Below, in pieces: positions 6,756 to 11,540 of a stretch of DNA of 11,540 nt; the first letter of the stretch is position 1, and each line of letters opens with the position of its first letter. Source of the stretch: JARBAU01 sp040414675 (GTDB taxonomy: Archaea; Thermoproteota; Nitrososphaeria; Nitrososphaerales; Nitrososphaeraceae). A program made the translations under genes and the position numbers. The stretch lies in contig JBEDUN010000078.1 of assembly GCA_040414675.1 (NCBI GenBank), forward strand, positions 1 through 11,540, given 5' to 3'. The notes under the pieces were generated by a model that was given only the letters and a program-made list of their open reading frames with translations, was not told the DNA's origin and ran no database searches.

Positions 6756-6952
6756 GATTCATATTAGAAGATTCTGTTATATGGATTTAGACATGATCAG
6801 CGGATCCGTGTAATGTTAATAGATTCAAATCAAATATTGTCTTAATTGCAATAGTGATCATCTTCATGGTAACAGCTAATAATGAAGCAAATACAGTGAT
6901 AATTGGCTAACTGACTAACTGTTTATTTATTTATATTTCGTTCGCATAAGGT

Positions 6953-6969
6953 AAAAAATTCGGGAATTT
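6953..6969 (-). terminator. Terminator-like stem with T-run, minus strand
   Basis: On the minus strand AAATT (6969-6965), loop CCCG and AATTT (6960-6956) form a short stem whose right arm runs into six T in total (6958-6953). It lies about 30 bases past the end of the His-rich reading frame, the right place for a 3' end of that gene. The stem is short and AT-rich, so this is tentative. Confidence 0.35.
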
Positions 6970-6996
6970 GTCTGCTAGTTAATTAATACCAATTTT

Positions 6997-7202
6997 CTAG
7001 TGATGGTGGGGATGATGTCATTGCCACTGATAGTGGTGATGGAAGAAGTGGTGATGATGGAACCAGTACCAAGAGTGATGGTGATTGTCTGAGTGTGCGA
7101 AGGCGTTGTTGGTTAGAGCTGGCGTGATGACAACTAGTCCTAATGCAGCTGCCATTGCAACTATTGCAATGATTGTGGTAGTTCGAGTCTTTAAGTTATC
7201 AT
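6997..7202 (-). pseudogene. Exported histidine-rich small protein, broken at both ends
   Basis: On the minus strand a frame encodes a basic lead (LKTRTTT), a hydrophobic signal core (IIAIVAMAAALGLVVI) and a cleavage-like site NNAFA, then a mature part with 11 His (NHHHSWYWFHHHHFF, then HHH). A TGA at 7020-7018 ends it, but the same frame continues HHPHHH to a TAG at 6999-6997, as if the TGA were a nonsense change. At the front, no ATG, GTG or TTG precedes the signal in frame. An ATG at 7202-7200 is offset by one base, and one added base would give a perfect MDNLKTR start. An AT-rich promoter-like stretch lies 15-30 bases before that ATG. An internal ATG (7155) would give 45 aa with a poor signal. 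Such proteins can bind Zn, Ni or Cu outside the cell. Confidence 0.55.
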
Positions 7203-7540
7203 AAATTAGAGTTTGATTTATATTAATTAATTTAACCTAGTGAACTAACTTCGTTACTCTACTTTAGAGCGTATTGCAGGTCACATTTATAGTATTTTAT
7301 TATCTCATAATTTCTTTCAGACCTGTTACGGATTCACTAGAATACAGTGTAGATCAATAATATGTTTGCGATACTTTCAAAAGAGATTGGCAGTTGTCAC
7401 TCAAGGTTGATAGCCTTAGTGGATTGAAGACAAATAAAACCATTACAAGAATCTGACATGCATAAAAAATTGTTGTAATAGAATTATTATAGCATAATTT
7501 TAACTATAAATTAATATTTTTAATACAATAATATCATAAG
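7203..7540. other. Spacer between divergent His-rich and CHRD genes
   Basis: No coding frame is seen. Both borders are very AT-rich and probably hold the two divergent promoters: minus-strand AT-rich boxes at 7216-7232, and plus-strand TATAAATTAATAT around 7505-7517, about 25-35 bases before the ATG at 7541. Confidence 0.4.
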
Positions 7541-8227
7541 ATGATTTTAGGTAATCAATCCTTAAATATTTCTGATTCTATAACCAGAGTTGTGAATGAG
7601 AATACCTATAGATTCTTATCCTGTGCAGCTATAATCTCTGTAACCTTAGTGTTAGTCATTCCAAGCTCATCTTATGCCCAGCGAATATTACCACAACCAA
7701 AGAATTTTCTAGCGAATTTAACTGGGAAAAATGTGGTCCCTTCAGTAGATACAAAAGCATCAGGCACAGCTAGATTTCATATGAATTCCAATGGGACTTA
7801 GTGTTATTATATAGATGTCAAGAACATTACAGGAGTGATAGGTAGTCATATTGGTCTTAAAAATGGAACTGTATTAGCACAATTGCTTAATCCGTATGCA
7901 GATGTAGCAACAATCGGTTCTTATCCCACTGGAGCAGTTGATGGTATTTTGGGAAGTGGAGAAATTAAAGCACGCGGAGCTGCTGAAGCGCCATATAGTT
8001 CAGCGCCAGGTGGTTTAACATGACCATTACTTGGAAAGAATGTCACTGATCTAGACAAAGTGCTTGATGGTAAAAATACCTATGTCACTGTCAGAACGAC
8101 TTCTCATGAAAATGGAGAAATCAAGGGACAAATACTTCCAACCAATATTCACGTAGGCTGTCAGAGCTCCATGAGGTTCGCTTATCCTCAAACAACCACA
8201 CCTGCAGCTAGTAACTTCGGACCATGA
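7541..8227 (+). pseudogene. CHRD-domain exported protein with two in-frame stops
   Basis: One frame runs from the ATG at 7541 to a TGA at 8225-8227, interrupted by TAG (7799-7801) and TGA (8021-8023). It would give about 226 aa. Residues 1-46 form a signal peptide with a hydrophobic core (AAIISVTLVLVI) and cleavage site SSYAQ. Then come the CHRD elements LTGKNVVPSVDTKASGTARF, a strand YYIDVKNITGVIGSHI, and GKNVTDLDKVLDGKNTYVTV followed by HENGEIKGQIL. CHRD is a beta-domain named from chordin and is frequent in exported thaumarchaeal proteins; its function here is unknown. The frame is never shifted, so inactivation looks recent. Stop read-through is the alternative and has no support. The second His usually seen in the AHIH motif is Gly (SHIG), another sign of decay. 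Confidence 0.8.
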
Positions 8228-8236
8228 CCTAAGAAG

Positions 8237-8265
8237 TACAGCTACGACAGTGAGAAGTAGCTGTA
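8237..8265 (+). terminator. Terminator-like hairpin after the CHRD gene
   Basis: TACAGCTAC (8237-8245) pairs perfectly with GTAGCTGTA (8257-8265) around an 11-base loop. It is followed by TATTTTATTA and begins 10 bases after the CHRD stop. Position and the T-rich tail fit a transcription end; the loop is large for a classical intrinsic terminator. Confidence 0.5.
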
Positions 8266-8642
8266 TATTTTATTATCCTATCTGCGATTAATATTTACGA
8301 AATCAGTGATTGTTTATTATTTGATGAACTTCGTTAGCCTATTGAGGAAATACTTCTAATCATCTATGGATGCGGTTTTCCCCCAATACGGCACAATTGA
8401 GGATAGTCCAAGTTTTGGGTTGCATTACTAGTACAAGACATTACCTGTATCAAAGATAACCTTACAGCGACATTTTGTGAAATTGCATTGCTTAATGTAC
8501 TAATGCGATTTCTATCACATAAACTGGAGTACTCAGAAAAAGAATAGCTAACCAACAATGTTGTGACATCTATACACCTCGAGAAATAGACATATCTTAG
8601 TAGATGAAACGATAATCCTCTTGGATTCTTTACAATATTTAT

Positions 8643-8664
8643 TCACTTGAGCTATGTCAAGTGA
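8643..8664 (+). other. Stem-loop, 8-bp perfect arms
   Basis: TCACTTGA (8643-8650) pairs with TCAAGTGA (8657-8664) around GCTATG, and a T-G pair could extend it. No gene is adjacent. Confidence 0.35.
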
Positions 8665-8817
8665 GGCAATACGAACGCGGTTTTAAGGATAGACTGATTT
8701 TAAATGCAATATGTGCAAGGTACACAGCGTCTAGACCTAATCATCTCATTATTAGTCGTATTTCAAATCTGTGAACATTCAGCTCATTCAAAATCTGATT
8801 AAACTTCTACGATGTAT

Positions 8818-8839
8818 ATTATCAAAAGAATTTGATAAT
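8818..8839 (+). other. Stem-loop, 9-bp perfect arms
   Basis: ATTATCAAA (8818-8826) pairs with TTTGATAAT (8831-8839) around the tetraloop AGAA. A CTTTTTC run follows only about 30 bases later, so it is not a classical terminator. Confidence 0.4.
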
Positions 8840-9184
8840 CTAATCATTCATTGATGTAGATCTATAGACCTTTTTCAATATCTTTAATACTGTTTACAGA
8901 TATAATGTGTTTATAAACTTTGCAAAAGAACCGAAATTTAGTTCTTGCTCTCATTAAATTAAACATATATTCAGAATTCTTGGAAGCTAAGTTGTGTGTT
9001 CGAGATAAAATCAGAAGACTAATGGAAGACTCAAGGAATTTGAGGGCTTGATGAACGATTTTTTTGCAAATTTATATTTAATAGATCCCGCCTACGCATA
9101 TTGTCGATATCATGCATTCTAGTTGCATAGACGATGGAAATAAATAGTGAAATTGAAAATAAACAGCTTGATTGAATCTAATTA

Positions 9185-9637
9185 TTATGTAATACTAGAT
9201 TGCCTCTTTTCCTGCTGTAACACCATTTGTTTTCCCTTCGGAAATATTTCTCTGCGCAAGATATTCCACTCTATAGAAAGTCTTCCAGGTCCTGTGAGTA
9301 ACAGGCTAATTGCAATAGCCATCAATAACAAATCAAGTTCGTATCCACCTACGAATCCTTTTGGAAGCTTGGCTACGATTGTAGAACCTATCATCTCTAT
9401 TATGAGAAGAATAGATGCAATTCTTGTCAACAAACCAATGATTAACACGATACCTCCTATGACCTCTAGCAAGCCTATAGGAAGAGCTAATGAAGCAGGT
9501 AATCCCACCATATTAGAAAAAAAATGTTCAGTCCCTGCGATATTTGACAGCTTGGGTAAACCATGTGCTATAAACGCAACCCCTGCAAGAATTCGTAAAG
9601 GAAAAGGTCCATATTGTGCTAATTTATCAAAAACCAA
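9185..9637 (-). CDS. DoxX-family membrane protein
   Basis: A 150-aa membrane protein with four hydrophobic helices (about residues 13-29, 49-70, 73-88 and 101-116). Family landmarks are present: RILAGVAFIAHGLPKL in the first helix, LLEVIGGIVLIIGLLTR in the second, and GPGRLSIEW after the fourth. DoxX was named for a subunit of thiosulfate:quinone oxidoreductase of Acidianus, but most family members are of unknown or redox-stress-related function, so no reaction is assigned. The TTG start at 9637 is supported by GGAGTGGTGA eight bases upstream; no in-frame ATG sits at the family's usual start. The plus-strand frame covering the same bases is its shadow. It stands alone, divergent from the interrupted frame at 9863. 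Confidence 0.87.
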   Translation of the reverse strand: MVFDKLAQYGPFPLRILAGVAFIAHGLPKLSNIAGTEHFFSNMVGLPASLALPIGLLEVIGGIVLIIGLLTRIASILLIIEMIGSTIVAKLPKGFVGGYELDLLLMAIAISLLLTGPGRLSIEWNILRREIFPKGKQMVLQQEKRQSSIT

Positions 9638-9651
9638 AGATATTTCACCAC

Positions 9652-9684
9652 TCCTATATAGGAATCCCCATCATAAGATAAATA
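9652..9684 (-). promoter_or_regulatory. Promoter region of the DoxX gene with a 12-bp palindrome
   Basis: TCCTATATAGGA (9652-9663) is a perfect 12-bp palindrome that overlaps the 5' end of the ribosome site of the DoxX gene. An AT-rich TATTTATCTTA element (minus strand) lies at about 9671-9681, roughly 35-45 bases before the TTG. The palindrome could be an operator. Confidence 0.35.
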
Positions 9685-9862
9685 GCTTTAAGAGGGACCA
9701 CTAACCCGCTGTTCCAAACCAATATGGCCCTAACCACCGGTTATACGTATAGATGTGGATTCGATATTTCACAGATTTGTATTAGCCCATGGGCATACTA
9801 ATTCTGATATCGACCAAAATTTTTCAATTTTGCTGATATGTTAAATGAATACATATCTTATT

Positions 9863-10117
9863 ATGGCTAGAGAACGCTCGGGCGAATTGATTCATGTTTG
9901 GAATGGAATTGACCTGTAGTTAATCCAGAAGTCAAATGCTCTTCAAATAGATGTTATGGGATATTCTCTTGAATCATCTATAGCCAAACAGATTACAATG
10001 ATGATATGAGATCTAGTAGAGGATGATCATTGTATGCATAACAGTACCTTGCTGTCTGTACTCTATTCAAATATGATCTATGTTTCTGAGCTATCAGGGA
10101 TAACAGGGATTGAGTAA
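9863..10117 (+). pseudogene. Possible decayed small gene, two in-frame stops
   Basis: From the ATG at 9863 one frame reads protein-like for 82 residues with a TAG (9917-9919) and a TGA (10007-10009) inside, ending in TAA at 10115-10117. Segments such as GELIHVWNGIDL, VMGYSLESSIAKQITMMI and LLSVLYSNMIYVSEL have the composition of a helical soluble protein, but I recognise no family. Chance is a serious alternative, since 85 codons of AT-rich DNA with two stops are not rare. It is listed because the neighbouring CHRD gene shows the same pattern. Confidence 0.25.
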
Positions 10118-10254
10118 TTAGGGCTTAATTAATCTCATTCGTCATTCAGGCTTTATCCTGTCCTGACAAATCTAATTCGTTAAATCTGAAAACCTTATCA
10201 GTTGTATTCGATTGTCATAATTGGAACGAAAGACTGACTATTGTTCCCTAAGAG

Positions 10255-10262
10255 TTAAAAAA
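10255..10262 (+). promoter_or_regulatory. TATA-like box of the PsbP-like gene
   Basis: TTAAAAAA is centred about 30 bases before the ATG at 10289, the spacing expected when transcription begins at or just before the start codon. Confidence 0.45.
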
Positions 10263-10288
10263 GGGTTCATTGGTTAGTAGTAGATCTC

Positions 10289-10969
10289 ATGAATGTGCTT
10301 ACTAATAATCATAGTGTAAATATGTTGTCCCAAAACCGACATCGCAGGAATCTATTTGGAATATTATGCGCACTAGCCCTAGCTTTAATCATTACTAGTG
10401 CGCCATCCGCTATTGGGGTGTTCAAGTTTGCAGGAGCTGCTTTTGCTGCAACACCTCAAAAGAACATCAACAACTCAGGAGATTTTTTGACTTATAATAA
10501 TGCTTCTTATGGAGTTAATATTCAATACCCTCATAATTGGAGTTCGAGCCCAGGAGAAGGTAATGACAACAGTGGTGATTCAAGCACTGATATAGTTAGC
10601 TTCTCACCCAAAGATTCTAGTTCTTCAGCGAGCTTGGATGTATTAGTTGACAATATTGATTCTGGTGAGAATTTGAAGCAATACGTGTCAGACTCAATAT
10701 CTGATGACAAAACGGATCTCAAAAATTTCACCGTAAGTGAACCAATATTTAACGGAGTCAATCTTGCAGGATCCCCGGCATATAAACTCATATATTCATA
10801 TACGGACCAGGGCCAAAACTTTAAAGGATTGGAAACTGGAACAATAATTGGAAATAAGGCATACTTTATCCAATATGAAAATTCGCCGTCAAAATTTGAT
10901 TCCGATTTACCTACGATACAAAAAATGATAGATTCATTAACATTGGCAAATATTCACAATACCGGTTGA
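10289..10969 (+). CDS. Exported PsbP-like domain protein
   Basis: A 226-aa exported protein. A basic lead (RHRR, residues 17-20) precedes a long hydrophobic signal (22-53) ending in an AFAA-type cleavage site. The mature part begins with a polar linker and then the PsbP-fold start YNNASYGVNIQYPHNW (69-84), where the Y-x-I-x-YP-x-x-W pattern is the family hallmark. A Ser/Asp-rich loop (86-112) follows, then alternating beta strands and a final helix IQKMIDSLTL. PsbP is a photosystem II extrinsic protein in plants; archaeal relatives are extracytoplasmic proteins of unknown role, so photosynthesis is not implied. ATGs at codons 1 and 12 (10322) are both possible starts; the TATA-like box favours 10289. 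It appears monocistronic. Confidence 0.82.
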   Translation: MNVLTNNHSVNMLSQNRHRRNLFGILCALALALIITSAPSAIGVFKFAGAAFAATPQKNINNSGDFLTYNNASYGVNIQYPHNWSSSPGEGNDNSGDSSTDIVSFSPKDSSSSASLDVLVDNIDSGENLKQYVSDSISDDKTDLKNFTVSEPIFNGVNLAGSPAYKLIYSYTDQGQNFKGLETGTIIGNKAYFIQYENSPSKFDSDLPTIQKMIDSLTLANIHNTG

Positions 10970-11376
10970 ACACTCAAATATACAACTTAGGAGAGCCGTC
11001 ATACATAGCGTATAGCATTGGATACCAATACCAAACTATTTTTTATGTTCCATAAAATACAGAATCAAATAAAGATTATTATTTTATTCATTTCGATCTC
11101 TTCACTGGATTCATCATACATCCTGATTTATGTCACCTCACTTCAGCGACGTTGAGAATTCTATTTTTTGTCGAATATGATTTGTGTAATTGCTATTTAA
11201 GTAATCTTCCATGGAACTGCTATTCAAAATTTCTTTGCAACGAACGTACTACAAGATTCGTATCTTTGAGCGTCTTCAATAAGTCAAATTTGATATTGTC
11301 GAACCATATTATGCACATATATAAAATAATTATCCTTTATAATAGTAAATAGACTAAAAATCAAATTCGTTATTAG
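10970..11376. other. Spacer between PsbP-like gene and sugar dehydrogenase
   Basis: No intact gene. A perfect 7-bp stem TTTTATG/CATAAAA with a 3-base loop (11041-11057) lies 72 bases past the PsbP-like stop and may help end its transcript, though no T-run follows. On the minus strand, 11220-11336 is open and contains FDNIKFDLLKTLKDTNLVV, which may be a remnant of the missing dehydrogenase C-terminus. The overlapping plus-strand frame at 11152-11352 looks spurious. Confidence 0.35.
11041..11057 (+). other. Stem-loop, 7-bp perfect arms
   Basis: TTTTATG (11041-11047) pairs with CATAAAA (11051-11057) around TTC. It may serve as a 3' end signal for the PsbP-like transcript, but the T-run lies before the stem rather than after it. 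Confidence 0.3.
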
Positions 11377-11540
11377 TCAATGAATGGAGAGGTCAAGTTT
11401 TGTGATTCTTTCCTGTCTATACCTTCTATAATCCTCATCCACTTCTATTGCTGATGCCAATATCTTACTTTTTATGGATTTGGATGATTGCAAGAACATT
11501 TTAGTATCTTTTGGTAGACAATGACCACCTATTCCATCTC
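11377..11540 (-). CDS. Nucleotide-sugar (UDP-glucose type) dehydrogenase, 3' part, C-terminally short
   Basis: The minus strand enters from the right edge and reads 53 codons before a TGA at 11379-11377. It begins with GIGGHCLPKD, the catalytic motif of UDP-glucose/GDP-mannose dehydrogenases, whose Cys forms the thioester during the two-step NAD-dependent oxidation of the sugar C6. ASAIEVDEDYRRYR then matches the start of the long helix of the central domain. Family members continue well over 100 residues past this point with a C-terminal UDP-sugar-binding domain; here the frame stops after TKLDLSIH. The gene is therefore probably truncated and inactive unless a frameshift or sequence error hides the rest. 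The N-terminal NAD domain should lie beyond the window. Confidence 0.8.
   Translation of the reverse strand, partial: DGIGGHCLPKDTKMFLQSSKSIKSKILASAIEVDEDYRRYRQERITKLDLSIH

Larger units (their letters stand above)
6497..6996. other. Gene-free spacer with inverted repeats
   Basis: No convincing coding frame is present; a 25-codon ORF at 6690-6767 has GAGG three bases before its ATG but nothing else in its favour. The structural elements are an 8-bp repeat TTAAAGCG/CGCTTTAA (6657-6664 with 6716-6723), a 7-bp hairpin (6737-6755) and a terminator-like stem on the minus strand (6953-6969). Confidence 0.45.
8228..9184. other. 950-base gene-free region with two strong hairpins
   Basis: No credible gene is present; a minus-strand frame at 8364-8558 (TTG start) has a composition unlike a protein. 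The region begins with a terminator-like hairpin (8237-8265) and contains two further perfect stems at 8643-8664 and 8818-8839. These may mark untranslated or noncoding RNA, or remains of mobile DNA. Confidence 0.4.
9664..10288. other. Spacer between DoxX and PsbP-like genes; small hairpins
   Basis: Apart from the interrupted frame listed separately there is no gene. Visible structures are a 7-bp hairpin CAAAATT/AATTTTG with a TTTC loop (9815-9832), a 9-bp inverted repeat TACAATGAT/ATCATTGTA (9994-10002 with 10026-10034), and the palindrome GCCCATGGGC at 9785-9794. Confidence 0.4.

Noticed and set aside
6690..6767. 25-codon ORF with GAGG before its ATG
   Set aside because: Ribosome site too close to the start, very short, no conserved feature visible.
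7001..7090. ATG/GTG-rich repetitive stretch resembling a repeat array
   Set aside because: The repetition is fully explained by runs of CAT and CAC histidine codons on the minus strand. There are no spacers or regular period, so it is not a CRISPR or tandem array.
7170..7190. T-arm-like GTTCGAGTC suggesting a tRNA
   Set aside because: No acceptor, D-arm or anticodon stem can be drawn around it, and the bases encode the signal peptide lead of the His-rich frame.
7541..8227. Pyrrolysine or selenocysteine recoding as the cause of internal stops
   Set aside because: Two different stop codons are involved, no recoding element or matching tRNA is visible, and other nearby frames carry similar lesions. 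Decay explains all of them.
8364..8558. 64-codon minus-strand frame with TTG start
   Set aside because: No ribosome site, no motif, Ser/Asn/Cys-rich composition typical of a chance frame in noncoding DNA.
9147..9704. 185-codon plus-strand frame
   Set aside because: It lies opposite the DoxX gene, whose minus-strand product has clear family motifs, four membrane helices and a ribosome site. The plus frame is its shadow.
10096..10108. 13-base match to the core of the I-SceI homing site (AGGGATAACAGGG)
   Set aside because: Flanking bases do not match the 18-bp site, there is no intron or homing endonuclease nearby, and the core is simply a repeat of CAGGGA with 3 bases between copies. Chance is the best explanation.
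11152..11352. 66-codon plus-strand frame
   Set aside because: Non-ATG start and a Cys/Leu/Ile-rich composition of AT-rich noncoding sequence. The opposite strand has a more meaningful reading.

Overview
The window looks like chromosomal DNA of an ammonia-oxidising thaumarchaeon of the Nitrososphaera/Nitrosocosmicus type. This is an inference from several features: low GC, long AT-rich spacers, TTG and GTG starts, AT-rich boxes about 30 bases before start codons as expected for leaderless archaeal transcripts, and a set of exported proteins (PsbP-like, CHRD, DoxX) that is common in that group. No rRNA, tRNA or CRISPR array was seen.

Left part (1-4700): after a doubtful small minus-strand gene comes a metal-homeostasis locus on the plus strand. 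It holds a NikR-type regulator with all four family metal ligands, a 500-base spacer with hairpins, and a three-gene ABC importer of the ZnuABC/TroABCD class (binding protein, ATPase, permease). The regulator has a perfect 11-bp inverted repeat around its own TATA-like box, and a related box overlaps the start of the binding-protein gene. A 46-codon ORF fits exactly between binding protein and ATPase, overlapping both. The permease ends in a tail with 10 histidines in 24 residues. The genes read as a metal-sensing and metal-import unit, but whether the metal is zinc, nickel or another cannot be settled from sequence.

Middle (4850-6048): a complete IS5-like insertion sequence of 1183 bp, with 13-bp imperfect terminal inverted repeats, an 8-bp target duplication and one DDE transposase. 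It sits about 150 bp past the permease gene and leaves the importer intact.

Right part (6049-11540): gene-poor and apparently decaying. It holds a weak hypothetical ORF, a minus-strand exported His-rich protein broken at both ends, and a CHRD-domain gene with two in-frame stops. It also holds an intact DoxX membrane protein gene, a third stop-interrupted frame, an intact PsbP-like exported protein gene and, at the right edge, the 3' part of a nucleotide-sugar dehydrogenase gene lacking its C-terminal domain. Several perfect hairpins lie in the spacers.
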